This document shows, piece by piece, positions 11,132 to 23,399 of a stretch of DNA of 64,000 nt. The notes under the pieces were generated by a model. That model was not told the DNA's origin, made no database searches, and worked only from the letters and a program-made list of their open reading frames with translations. Within the stretch, counting starts at the first letter, position 1. Every line of letters starts with the position of its first letter. The translations under genes and the position numbers were made by a program. Origin of the DNA: Owenia fusiformis (lineage: Eukaryota > Annelida > Polychaeta > Sabellida > Oweniidae); assembly GCA_903813345.2 (NCBI GenBank), contig CAIIXF020000006.1:18979936-19043935 (forward strand), read 5' to 3'.

Positions 11132-12703
11132 CTGTCCGTCTGTCTGTCCGTACGTCCGGCAGTTTTCTCCAAAACCGCTACAGATATCACCTTCAAATTT
11201 TCAGGGATAACTTATGAGTGCATACAGATGTGGATGAAAAAAAATTAACTCGATACCTACTTCCTGTCGGCCATTTTGAAGTCAAATGCTGAAATCCTTG
11301 TCTGCAAACTTTAAGAAAAACGGCTTCACAGTTGCTTTTAAAACTTTAACATCTTGTTCAGCTCACTTCATTCTAGATCTGATTAGGTTTTGGACCTGTT
11401 AGCTCAGTCATGTCAGCCATTTTGAATGTTTTAAGAAAAGTCAGCGCACGATAATACTTTGTATCATATTGAATGGTGTTTTTCAGTTTTCATACTTTAA
11501 CTTTTTAGTAGCTTTATAAATAATTTCAGGTGTACTTTGTTGTAAAAGCCTATGTTATTGTTAACAGTAGTTATATGTGATAATTTTGTAAAAAGATTTC
11601 AGCAAAAACTCATAATCACTTTTTTATTGTCGGCCATTTTGGATTTTTCCATCCTAAAATCTTGTCTGTAAAGTCTTGTCTGCGCGTTTTCAGGTGAACC
11701 GTTCGGTAGATCAATTTCAAATTTTCAGGGATGATTCTTAGTATAAGAATCCAGATCTGATTAGTTTTTGGGCATTCTGGGTAAATGTCAAGGCAGCAAT
11801 TTTGGATTTTCCGTCCTAAAATCTTGTCTGTAAAGTCTTGTCTACCCATTTTCAGGTGAACCGTTTGGTAGATCAATTTCAAATTTTCAGGGATGATTCT
11901 CAGTATGAAAATTGAGATCTGATTAGTTTTTTGGCATTCTGGTTAAATGTCAAGGCAGCCATTTTGGATTTTCCGTCTTAAAATCTTGCCCGTAAAGTTT
12001 TGTCTACGCATTTTCAGGTGAACCATTTGGTAGATCAATTTCAAATTTTCAAGGATGATTCTCAGTATAAAAATCTAGATCTGATTAGTTTTTTGGCATT
12101 CTGGATAAATGTCAAGGCAGCCATTTTGGATTTTCCGTCTTAAAATCTTGCCCGTAAAGTCTTGTCTACGCGTTTTTAGGTGAACCGTTAGGTAGATCAA
12201 TTTCAAATTTTCAGGGATGATTCTTAGTATGAAAATCTAGAACTCATTAGTTTTTGGGCATTCTGGGTAAATGTCAAGGCAGCCATTTTGGATTATCTGT
12301 CTTAAAATCTCGTCTGTAAAGTCTTGTCTACACATTTCCAGGTGAACTGTTTGGTAGATCAATTTCAAATTTTCAGGGATGATTCTTAGTATGAAAATCT
12401 AGAACAGATTAGTTTTTGGCATTCTGGATAAATGTCAAGGCAGCCATTTTGGATTTTCTGTCCTCAAATCTTATCTGTAAAGTCTTGTTTACATGTTTTC
12501 TGGTTAACTGTGTGACGGATCAATTTCAAATTTTCAGGGGTGGTTCTTAGTATGAAAATCTAGAACTGACTAATTTTTTGGCATTCTTGATAAATTTTAA
12601 GGTGGGCATTTTGGATTCTCCGTCCTCAAATTGTGTCGGTAAAGTCTTGTCTACTCATTTTTAGGATAACCATTTGACGGGATCACCCATAGGTGGGGAC
12701 ATA
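11044..12703 (+). mobile_element. Family-B tandem-module element, copy 1
   Basis: The left end TATGTCCCCACC is followed by its own near-inverse (GTGTGGGGCC) and ATATTG. The right end is GGTGGGGACATA followed by TTG. Just inside the left end is a CCGTCTGTCTG microsatellite (11090-11155), then a unique zone, then about six ~168-bp modules (11630-12680) with the words CTTGTCTGTAAAGTCTTGTC and GGCAGCCATTTTGGATT. It is non-coding. A second copy at 44416-46044 confirms both ends. Confidence 0.8.
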
Positions 12704-12714
12704 TTGTACACATT

Positions 12715-13000
12715 TGTGTTCTTGTTGGTACCTATTTTCAAAATGGCCGCCATTTTTGTCTCGCGAAATTCACTTATGGACCATTCGCTTTAAAACCTCT
12801 GTCTATAGGATTCCCATTAAGTTAATTTTGTTTTGCATCAATACAGAAAAATCCCCTTTGACTCCTGGCTCGCCTATTTTCAAAATGGTCGTCATTTTTG
12901 TCTCGCGAATTTCACTTTTTGACCATTTGCTTGCTTCAAAAATAAATTCAGGTGTCAAGCATTGTAAAATCCCATGTCACTGTAAAGAGTAGTTATGTAG
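12715..13000 (+). mobile_element. Family-A element fragment
   Basis: It contains the family-A module words (TTCAAAATGGCCGCCATTTTTG, split here as TTCAAAATGG and CCGCCATTTTTG, plus TCTCGCGAAATTCAC and CACTGTAAAGAGTAG) found at 41160-42600. It abuts the right end of the family-B copy, so two related elements lie side by side. Confidence 0.65.
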
Positions 13001-13814
13001 AGGTGTAACTCCCGAGTCCGTAACTCAAGTACAGCTCGTCAGAGCTGCCTATACATTGCCTCAAGTTGTCCTCTAGAAACTTCAATATTTTTACGTTATC
13101 ATTTTACCAAGAATCTGTAAGAGGCTGAATTTCGGAAATCCTAGGTAGTTATTTACACAGTTTACACGTACGATGACGTTAGTTGCTAATTGATTTATTG
13201 TCTTCAACTGATTGACAGGATATCGATGATTGTTTTCTATGATGGCGATTTCTACTAGATATTAAACAAATCTGGAAGATTTACGTACTTGTAAATTTAA
13301 ACATTATTTGTCGTTTTTATCTGTTAATTAGTGTACAATGTACAGTACAGCGTTAGTTCAGTGGTTTCAGTAACTTTGTGTACAAGAGGCAGATGAAAAA
13401 TACAAGAGGCGGCATTCAAAATAACCAATTTTACGCTCCCGACAATGCAAATTCTTGTTATTTTAGAGTCCATGGCCTAAAAGAAAGATGTTTAAGGTTT
13501 GTCAAAGTCATTTCCACGTGTGATGTGGCAAGACATGGGCTCCACAAAATAACACCTGGAACTGTGGAATGACTAGGGCAACTTATATAGAATGTCATTT
13601 ACCTTTTATAAGATAACTTACCCTTACACAGGTTGCATTTCACAAATCCAAATGCACCTGTTGAAATGAACACTTTTGATATAAATCAAAATCTAGAATT
13701 GTCATTATTAAAATGAGAGTGATGTATTAATAGATGATTCACTTGTGATTATGTGTATATCAGATTCATTTTAGTTTTTTACCACCTCCAGACATTGCCA
13801 GAAATGGTGACATA
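13001..13814. other. Unassigned intergenic DNA
   Basis: No credible gene is seen. A short plus-strand frame at 13378-13572 has no recognisable motif or convincing splice context. The DNA here is not visibly repetitive. Confidence 0.4.
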
Positions 13815-14190
13815 CAGGGTGTTCCAAAAGTAACAGGACTGGTGCTGGTATTTTGTTAAATATGCACCAATTATCTTCAAAATTTTACATAATCTACTTT
13901 CATGTTTTGTAATTAAAATTGCAGAATAACATAATTTTTGTCAAAACTGATTTAGAAATCGGCCAATTACTACTCATTGGCCGGCGGCCGGCGCATATTA
14001 GGCATTAGAGAGAGACCGAGGTGGGAGATATCCCCCTCCCCTCTACACCAAACTTCTTCTCACTACGTTTTCAAAAATTGCCTGAAAGGCCTCCTCACAC
14101 ATAATAAAGGAAAACATATCTACACATTTTGCGCATTTAACCATTTGATAACATATTGTGGATCTTATCTTAATTTGTTAATGTGAATTC
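13815..14190 (+). mobile_element. One end of a TA-flanked DNA transposon
   Basis: The sequence starts CAGGGTGTTCCAAAAGTAAC immediately after a TA dinucleotide. This is the typical terminus of a Tc1/mariner-like or related TA-targeting element, and it resembles the complete element at 22848-23399. No matching inverted right end was located, so the extent given is approximate and the copy may be truncated. Confidence 0.45.
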
Positions 14191-14642
14191 GCACCTTCAT
14201 TTGCATGGAAGACTTTGATAAAATCCTTTTTTGATGATCTTTGTTAGAAAGCTGATGTTTGGCTAAGCTTCGAAATTCCAAATTGAACAGACTACTAAGA
14301 ATACCATGTTGTAAATATTGTTTTCTTTATAATATGTCGAGCTAGGACTGCTCAAACAAATTCGCTTTTTGTAGCTACAAGTATTTAATTTCAATAGATG
14401 ATTAACTTCTCAATATAAGAAATTACCCTCATAAGACATTGTTGCAAGGTGTTGCAATGAATGTGGCACCCCGCATTCCCGGGCCTGCATTATGTATTCT
14501 CGAAGAAAGCCATCATGATAAACCATGACATCTCATTTCTTCTCAGCCCTGTGTTTCAGGTGAAACAGAAAGATGCTATGAGTATCAGAATAGAAGAAAG
14601 CATATATTTGCATTGATGGTGTATAAAAACTTTCTTGTACTT

Positions 14643-14761
14643 GTACCTGTGCAATATCGTCCATTCTTGACTCGCTTTGATAATGTTTCTTAACCTCGTC
14701 TGCGACTCGATAAAGAAGAATTATCAAAGCTCATCAAGAATGGACGATCTTGCACAGGTAC
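14643..14761. repeat. 119-nt strong hairpin
   Basis: Arms of about 48 nt pair with few mismatches (GTACCTGTGCAA at one end, TTGCACAGGTAC at the other) around a ~20-nt loop. It could be a miniature foldback element or an expressed hairpin RNA; sequence alone does not decide. Nearby at 14873-14909 a smaller stem pairs ACCTAAGTGA with TCACTTAGGT. Confidence 0.75.
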
Positions 14762-15488
14762 TCATATAAGAACCTCTATATCTTTTTAACACCAATATAA
14801 AGATTGAAAATGTTAAAAATAAAATGTTATATCTAATGTGGCAATTCAATGATTTAGCATATCGAAAATATTTTCAACCTAAGTGACCACATCGTGACAT
14901 CACTTAGGTGGCAACATTTTTCAATGTCAATCTTTTCTAAATACATGTATGCTAAACTTCATAAATAAACCAATTTTGACTGTCTATAACCAGGTTAAAA
15001 GGATGAATATATTATGTTTTTAATATTATTTTACCATTGGTTTCTATGAGAATTAAAATTTTGAAATGCATCTTTCCCTGAACCACTTTCATGCATGGAT
15101 GAGTTCATCGCTCATCTATCAACCAATTTTCTTGATTTTGTCGGCAAAAAAACAAGTGAGGATGATTGCTATGCATCGGTGTGAATTATCGCTTTAAAGG
15201 ATAAGAGTGACCTCTTAAAGTTAGTTTTAAATAAATTCACGATATTTTGAACAAAAAGTTCTTCAAAAAATATTTTGAAATAAATAAAAAGTCTCACATT
15301 TCACACTTTGATAACATTGGATAAGACAACAATATAAGCCAAAGTGGTTTAAACTTTATATGGGGCCTCTATCTGATTAACACAATTTTACACCCATTGG
15401 AAAGACTGTATTGTGACTGGTTGGACAGAGTGGTATCAATAATACATGTAACTGCATGTCCAGTAGAAAATAACCAACTCTGATTATA

Positions 15489-17150
15489 CAGTACTGTCAA
15501 CCCCTAAAGATTTTCTCGCGGGACAGGTTTTTAGACCCAGTGCCAAAAATTCGCGGGATTTTGCGGGACATCTACTAAAATCGCGGGATTTCGCGGGACA
15601 TTTAAGAGATTTGCGTGATTGCGCAAATAGGCCAACTTTTTTTCTCAAATTCGCGGGATTTCACGGGACCATTCGAGGGACAAACACCCTAATTGCGGGA
15701 TAGTTAACAGGTTTAACGCCAAAAACTTGATAGAGGGACAGATTTTTTAGACAAAGTGCCCTAAATTTGCGGGATTTCGCGGGACATTCACCTAAATTTG
15801 CAGGATGTCCCGGGACATTCAAGGATTTGCGTGATTGGGACTAATGTAAAAGCGTGTAAAAGTACTTAAATCAAACTTCCAAATACTGATTAATCAAATA
15901 CAATGCACCGTTGTCTTGTAACTTAAATAAACGTCAACACAATTTCACAAAATACGTATAGGAATAGTATTAAACTTTATTGTAATTTTTCAAAAGCAAA
16001 AACCATGCTTCAGGTGTGAGTACCGTAATCTAACACGAAATTCAAAAATTCGGAACAATACTTTGCATTTCTGGCGTCGTGAACAACTATGAAACGCTTA
16101 CCCCCATAATGTTATATATTAAAATGTACCTATTCATATACTGTAGGCATTTTCTTTCAATTGAAAGCCCATGATATAGGGGTTCGATTAATCTACATCA
16201 AATTATAGGGAATGGGGTTACTTTTCTAGATAGGGTTTGTAGAAAAAAACGGGTACCGGGTAATAAATCCTCCATGCTGGGTTCAAACTTGGTACCCGGT
16301 CGAAAAAACTGGGTACCCAAAAAACGAAATATACGAATATACAACATAATTAAATCATTAGAAAATGTGTAAGATTTGTTTTGAATTTACAAAAATGTAT
16401 GTAACTTCCTTCAAAATTGAGCTAGAAGCTTCAAAGAAAAAGCATTTTTCGTCCTCTATCATCATTGTCATATTTCCATTGGTAATGAAGGGGGGGGGGG
16501 GGAGGAAGAAAAGAGCCTTAAATATGCTTTTTATTTGAAGCTTCTAGCTCAATTTTGAAGGATACATACATTTTTGTGAATTCAAAACAAATCTTACACG
16601 TTTTCTCATAATCTAATTATGTTATATATTCGTATTTTTCGTTTTTTGGGTACCCGTTTTTTGACCAGGTACCGGGTACCAAGTTTGAACCCAGCATGGA
16701 GGATTTACTACCCGGTACCCGTTTTTCTACAAACCCTTTCTAGATATCAGCGTCCATTTATAGTAACTCGCGTTTGCTAACATTTGCTCAGTTCTGAGAT
16801 GAAGGCCACACGGATAGTAAAAAGGCCAACGTTAGAACTATTTTTGACCTACATCCCTATTTTCGTAATTAAAATGAAAGTTGAACCCTTCCTCTTTATT
16901 TTGATACCAAACAACAGCATGCTAGGTACTTAAAATTAGGTAAACTTTACTCCTCAAAAGTGCAAAAACTTGGCTTCTTATATAAGATAAGATAATCACA
17001 ATATAGGGGATTGCAACAATTTCGGAAATTCGCGGAGGTCAAAACCACATTTGCGGGACTTCGCGGGACATTGCGGGACACGCGAATAAGCCTAATTTTG
17101 ATCAAATTCGCGGGATAATCCCGCTAATGGCGGGACACTTGACAGCTCTG
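15489..17150 (-). mobile_element. Non-autonomous DNA transposon, CTGTCAA family, copy 2
   Basis: This is the inverted counterpart of 3498-5510, with ends CAGTACTGTCAAC and CTTGACAGCTCTG. GATTATA lies directly at both flanks (15482-15488 and 17151-17157), a clear 7-bp target duplication that shows independent insertion. It keeps the outer foldback with GGTACCCGG blocks but lacks the inner ~350-bp segment of copy 1. No reading frame of note is present. Confidence 0.85.
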
Positions 17151-17364
17151 GATTATACCAAAGGTTGGAATTTGAATTATCATGCACATGATAGTGGTCA
17201 GATAGTGATCTAAAATGCATAGCCCATACGGGTAAAAAATCAGACGGTGTCTACTACTATAATGAGATCAAGTGATCTTTACGATTATAGTGAGTTCCAT
17301 TGCATATCTAAAATAAAGGATAGTCTATAGAAGACTTTTAATTTCCCCCCAAAACAATATTCAC

Positions 17365-18648
17365 GGTGTATAACCCAAACGCTCCTACATGCACGACGGA
17401 GCGTTTCATTACTGAAATTAAACAAAGAAACGCTCCGGAGTAGGAAAACTGACTGGCGGGAATGATGAGCCGTCTGACGATTTCCCCAATAATGGAAATA
17501 AGAGGTATGAGTTACATATTTCGAGTATACCATTCGATAGGTGTGATATTCATGTTGTACTTGGCTGGCTGTTGACGTTTGAAGTAAGTAGGAAGAGCAG
17601 TACGAATCAGTATAGTTATCAAAATTCAAAAACGTATTTGTCATTCTACCGGTCAAAACCCCTTTTGTCGATACATGTGATTAGTTGAGCTAAGATTAGA
17701 GCACTAACGTATTATTTAGTCAAATTGCAATGCTTCAATGCACCATACATTATCTTAATAGTGATTTGATGACCGAAAATCCAGTCTTAAAAATGATGGC
17801 ATTCTCATATTCAAGAAACGCTCCGATCTGGTTAACACAGTGAACTGGAAACGCTCCGGTAGTCTAGATCAGTTTAGGAAATATATACCTTGCCTTTTCT
17901 TTTCAGGAAGAGAAAGAAAAGATCTATTATACCCCATGGCATCAATAGAAGAAAAATTAATTCACATATAAATTGTCGTTTTTTCTATAGTTTTATGATT
18001 TAGCACATATGTAGGCATGACATCATCTAATGTAGGCTTAAATCAGCTAGTAGCACGTTTAGCTCCACCAGGTTCAGATGTTTCAATTTGCCTAACAAAT
18101 ACAACACGTTTTTGAGAGATAGATTCGATTCGAAACTCTTCTCTAATAATCTGAAAATTATATCAAAACAAAATGGTAAGAGCGTCTCTAAAATTATGTT
18201 CTAAATCGACGGAGCGTTTCGAGGAAAACAAGCGATTTCTCGAGAACAAGAAATGGATTTGGACTGGGATTTTAGGAAATGAGAATATACGAGTTTGTGA
18301 TCTACTACTTTAACAGAAAGAAAACGTTTTCATAGAAATACTAGTTTAATTCGTAATTTGTGGTCAAATCGTCATCTTCAGATTCGTTCGATCTACACTA
18401 CGGAGCTTTGATCAAGCAAATAACAGTTTACCACCAGAAGTTGAATAAATCAGATCTTTGCTCACGGTATTGTTCATTGAATGGTACATAATATTTCACC
18501 ATAACATATGATATGTAAGAGAAACGAGAGGAACAATACTTACGGTCATAGTGGAATCTTCATTAGCCGCCATTTTATTTCGCTCCGGAGCGTTTCCGCG
18601 TAAATGAAACGCTCCGTCGTGCATGTAGGAGCGTTTGGGTTATACACC
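17365..18648. mobile_element. DNA transposon with perfect 46-bp terminal inverted repeats
   Basis: The terminal repeats at 17365-17410 and 18603-18648 match at all 46 positions (start GGTGTATAACCCAAACGCTC). The word GAAACGCTCC recurs inside at several sites. The interior of about 1.2 kb has no transposase; a 123-codon minus-strand frame overlapping the left end has no recognisable domain. Target duplication is unclear. The perfect TIRs suggest recent movement or gene conversion. Confidence 0.85.
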
Positions 18649-19210
18649 ATGATATTTGACTTCTAAGAAACAAATGGCGATTTCAGACACTCGCCCCTGC
18701 TATTGAAAGCCCAGTAGTTGCTTGATTTATTGCCTCACTGATTGACATTGTATTCATTTGTTTGTCGTTTTGCCGGTTGATTTATTAGTAAATAAATTTT
18801 GTTGCTTGTTTGGTTGTTTTCTTGATTGGTTGTGTCACTGGTACGTTGATTGTGATGTCAGTTGGGCATTTTGAGGCATAAAATGAAAAAATCAAATTCC
18901 TAACCCTGGTAGGAAGGTAGGGTACCTGGTCACCCGGCTACCCAGTTACCCGGTCACCCATTTTTTCACAAACCCTCATTTTAGCAATCTCTAGTCCTTA
19001 CCGTATGCGGCGACTTCTATACCAGATCGTTTTTGATTGAAATATGGGATTTCGCAAGAATTCGAATTCACCGAAGGGAAGAGTAGATGGTAAATATTAC
19101 ATTGTGACTGTTGTACAGATTCATTATTTTTATAGTGTTCGTCAGGATTTGCTACTCCGTGGAGTTGCCGATTTCTAGTTTACTTTGTTCTTCAATCCAC
19201 AACTTTTTGA

Positions 19211-19600
19211 TAAGGCCATAAGAAGTAGATTCTTTGTTTTGCGTCCCCTTCCTTGCACGATTTTGAGTAAATCAGAAAAAACAAACACATCCAAATAGCA
19301 ATCACAAGGGTCTAAAAGTACCATCACATTTCGTTCAATCAGAATCAGACGAAATGGCGGATAATTTCACATTCGTCAAAATTGACAGTGCTATTGATTT
19401 CTTTGGCACACATTGTGTATTTTCTACCCTTAAATAATACCTATGTTTAAATATATTGTATAAAATGTATAGATATGTGTTTTTTATGCCCACAAAATGT
19501 TTGTGTTTTTTTCTTGAGTGTGTGTTTGTTTTCCTTGTACCCTTGCATGATTCGGATTTTGCCAGGACGCAAAACAAAGAATCTACTTCTTATGGCCTAA
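19211..19600. mobile_element. ~390-bp miniature inverted-repeat element
   Basis: A 33-bp perfect inverted repeat (starting GGCCATAAGAAGTAGATTCT) lies at 19214-19246 and 19565-19597. TTTGA flanks both ends, a candidate 5-bp target duplication. The interior is non-coding. DNA from 18650 to 19210 holds only a few diverged GGTACC/CACCCGG words related to the foldback family. Confidence 0.8.
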
Positions 19601-20742
19601 TTTGACACTATCGCTTTGTGATACACACATACATACATGAATATTGATGTAGCCAAAGATGGTTGGCATAAACCAGTAAATGTATGGTATGGTACGTTAC
19701 TTGGGTGGTATAGTTGATATAAGATTAGGTAGCATATTTTCCAGTCAGGACTTTTGCTGACTATAACATGTAAAAAATGAAATAAAACTAAACAAAGAAG
19801 GTATCATTGCAATACATTAGGCAAAGAAGATCATCTGGGATGATGGTTATGAGTTGTACCTCCTTTGAACTCTGTCCAAATGTTAAATATTATGAATGAA
19901 TCATGGGGTCATCCCTCCTCTGAGTCTTATTACTTTTCAATTCTAAGAACTAATTAACATTTAAAATAGGTTAAAAATGTCAATTTCTAGTGCTATATGA
20001 ATGACTTGAAGGAGTGACTTTATAATGACATTGATTGTATGATCATGTTTATGATTACTTGAACATGCTTCAAAAATTCAAACTTTTGAAAGAGTTATGA
20101 TTGAATGATAGGATGAAATTATCAATGACTTAAATGAAATGAATGTATTAATTTTTTTATTTATACATATTGCCTAATTTACTACAAATGCATCTCTGAA
20201 AAAATGCATTTTTAAAAAAGATCACAGACTTTCCAATTTAATGGACTAAACAGGTGGAAACCCGTTCTGATACTCAGACCATCTCTGCTATGCACAAGAA
20301 TGTTCTAGAAGGAAACTGAGTGAAGGCTGTGATATCTCACGATGGTGGAAACCTGTAAAATGGCCATAAAATAAAATGACTTGTCACAACTATTTAAGTA
20401 TATTTTATAAGATCGGAATATTTGGGTGCATTTGACATTATAAATCATAGTTATTTGCTTGCAATATGAACAGATTATTAAAACAAAGTATTTTTGATTC
20501 ATATTTCAAGGAATTTCAATTTTCATTTTCTAACGAGGTTTAGGCCTGCTCAACTCACTCTTTTTAAATGATTTAAAACTTTCAGATTTGGATGGATTTG
20601 AAAATCCTTGAATGTACAAAGTAATTTGCATGTCAAAAGATTTGTCTATCATGACATTAACTCATTACCTTTATTTCTGCAAATGGGATTTTATTTATTC
20701 CTTGTAACAAAAGAGCTACATGTGATATGGAGAGAGACTAGA

Positions 20743-20898
20743 CTTGTATTCACGAATGCAACGAATGCCTGTCAGCTATCGGATTAACCTACTACTTTAT
20801 GGGTAACTCACTATTCCATTCACATTTAAATGAATTGGTCATGAAATAGTAGGTTAATCCGGTATACGATAGGTGTTAGTTTCATTCGCAAATACAAG
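20743..20898. mobile_element. Palindromic MITE (~156 bp)
   Basis: The left arm CTTGTATTCACGAATG and the right arm CATTCGCAAATACAAG are inverted. The arms extend inward through GGATTAACCTACTA on the left and TAGTAGGTTAATCC on the right, around a short AT-rich centre. No coding potential. Confidence 0.75.
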
Positions 20899-20963
20899 GT
20901 AGGACTGTGTTTTTGAACTGCCCCCGAAATAAGTACAATGTAACAAGTCATTTTATTTCGTAT

Positions 20964-21279
20964 ATTGCATAATATTTAATTAGAGAACAATGAGCCTCTG
21001 CATTGCAAATTACATGGTGACACATTTTCAACAAAAACAGCGCTTTCAAGCGCACTTACACCGCTAATTACGATGTGTCAATCTTGTCAACCGCATCGCC
21101 TAGTTGCTAGTGCACCACAGGATTGCAATAAACTGATGTCTTTCAAAAGAATTATATGACCGAAGTGCGCTTGGATGAACTATTTTTGTTGAAAACATAT
21201 GAGCATGTAATTTGTACTGCGGGGCTTATTGTTCTTTTTAATGATATCTGGGTGAAAACTCATTTAAATATTACGCAAT
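20964..21279. mobile_element. Palindromic MITE (~316 bp)
   Basis: Arms of roughly 100 bp are imperfectly inverted. On the left are ATTGCATAATATTTAA, GCAAATTACATG, TTTTCAACAAAAA and AAGCGCACTT; the inverse of each occurs on the right, ending ATTACGCAAT. The centre is unique sequence. It lies 65 bp from another MITE. Confidence 0.75.
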
Positions 21280-22847
21280 TCACTAGCACCGCGTTCATCA
21301 AAAACGCAGCCTAGAGTGGGTGGTTGATTATTTCATGCAATGCAATTATATGAAAAACTGTGATCTGATTAGCTTGAATAGGACACACCTCTTTGTGAAT
21401 AAAATACTAAGTTTGATAAGGTGACCATGATCATATTCTCAATACTTGGTTTAATATAACTTTGAAGTTTGCATTTCATCTGCCAAGACCTGATTAATTA
21501 AGTGAAATTCAGATTTTTTAATGTTTAGTGTTTACCCCTATTTTTAGTCAAAACTCCCATTTTCAAAAACCTAATTTTTTCATATAATTCCCTGATTTCA
21601 TAACAATTGAAAATAACTAGATCTAGGTGATGTCATGTTGTCATGTCACTTGGTCTGATATTTCACACTTATTGACCAGAATTACACATTGTAACACACA
21701 GTGAATCCTCTTTATACTGAACACAATGGGATAAAACTTGTCACATTGAGATGCTCAGAAGTGTGATTGAGTCGATATTATCTGTGACTGAAAAAACACC
21801 CTACTATTCCTTGCATTTGGTGTTCACGAGCAACCCATTTGGCTTATCAGTACTGATTATGTGATTTGTTTTTTATGTGTCTGTTTCTTATGAATGGTTT
21901 ATAAGATGACTGTTAGATATTAATAAGGTACTTTCAAAAATAGAGTTACCAATACAATTAGACTAACAGAATATCTTATGCATTTCTAGGGGTTAGGTAT
22001 AGAAGAGTGAAATACCTTAAATGGTACCTTAAAATTAACTGTTCCACTCGGGAGCTGTTTCACATGAGATATTCATTTATAACATTGATTTAATAGGTAG
22101 CTTGGGATATGTTCTACTTGAGACTGGGAGGTTCATCATTTATTTACATTAATTTGGTGGGTAACTTAACTTTTAAAAAAGTGTTTACTTCTAGATGACT
22201 TTGTTCTTGGTGTTCCGTTTTCCAAAAACAATTTAACAAAATAATTCTTGTTTATTGTTCTAAATTATTGGTATTTCCAAGTGTTCATTCTAGAGAGGTG
22301 TTCGTATGCATAGGTTTTACTGTACAAAAATAACTTGCACTCATGGCACAGGCAGTTACAAGAATATCAAGTTATCAACTTCGGGGAACTATTTACTAAG
22401 TGAACAAACATGCCTTATCACGATTTTCAACCAGGAACTTAACTTAGTAGAACTCTGTGTCTGATATTCTGAGCTGAAGTGTCATATGCCCAAATATGGT
22501 ATACCTGACCATATTTAGGTCACAGATGATGTGCTGATTTGCATAAATATCCAGGGTGTGTTGTAATGCTGGTTTATAATTGATTGATCAAGAACCTTAA
22601 AAAGTTAAAATTTAACTACTAAATTACTTATTCACTAATTACTGAATCATTATTGAATGATGTAGAAAATAATATTTAACTAATTCATACCCATCACATC
22701 GCATTGAAAATAGTATTAATGTGACATTATCATACTTTCGGTCAAAATGTAGTAACTAGAGTTTAAAAGTTTAAAGCTAAAGATGTAAAAACCACCTGAT
22801 ATATTTGTGTCAGTTACCTTGGTTGTAAATGGGTCAAGGTTTTTATA
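21280..22847. other. AT-rich intergenic DNA
   Basis: No exon, RNA gene or clear repeat is recognised in this stretch. Confidence 0.4.
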
Positions 22848-23399
22848 CAGGGTGGTAAAAGAAATTGGAACATTTGTTTATTGAACACAAAATCTTTATT
22901 TTTCCTGTAAAATGCACCAAAACTTTACTGATTATAGTTCAGTCACTCATCTATTTCCTGTAAAGTTTATAGGTACAAACAATAAAGTTAATGCATTAAA
23001 CTTTTAATGTTTGATATGACCCCTCTTCTCCTGAATTACAAGTTCAAGCCTGGAATTCAGTTTTGAAATTATTCATTCAGTTTACTGTTTGTTTTTGTCC
23101 AAGTCATATTGATTAACATTTTCAGCTTCCTATAATGTTTACCTTGGAAGATCAAATCTGGTAACATATTCAACATTTGTTAAATTGATGGGTATTAAGC
23201 ATATTTTGATGGCTATTGTTGGGTATAACTGATGGAATATTCTTCTCCAGAAAGAGGCCAGGGCAGTCTGTTATGACTGGTAAATGAGCCCCCCCCCCCC
23301 TTAATTGTTCTAATATGAATAATATTCATTGAATATATAAAGGACAAATTAAGGTTTTGCGTTCAATTAACAAATGTTCCAATTTTTTGGACCACCCTG
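22848..23399. mobile_element. TA-flanked MITE with CAGGGTGG termini
   Basis: The ends CAGGGTGG and CCACCCTG are bounded by TA on both sides (22846-22847 and 23400-23401), the target duplication of Tc1/mariner-type elements. The inverted repeats extend about 30 bp and share AATTGGAACATTTGTT. The 550-bp interior has no transposase frame. Confidence 0.85.

Noticed and set aside
10954-11248. Overlapping frames on both strands
   Set aside because: They arise from the CCGTCTGTCTG microsatellite and transposon ends (poly Ser-Val-Cys or Asp-Arg-Thr peptides). The same holds at 40928-41143 and 44284-44659.
11616-11882. Minus-strand frame with repeated peptide blocks
   Set aside because: It is the translation of ~168-bp transposon modules; matching frames at 45117-45746 are the same artefact.
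17285-17656. 123-codon minus-strand frame
   Set aside because: It spans a transposon terminal repeat and unrelated flank; no domain, so chance is likely.
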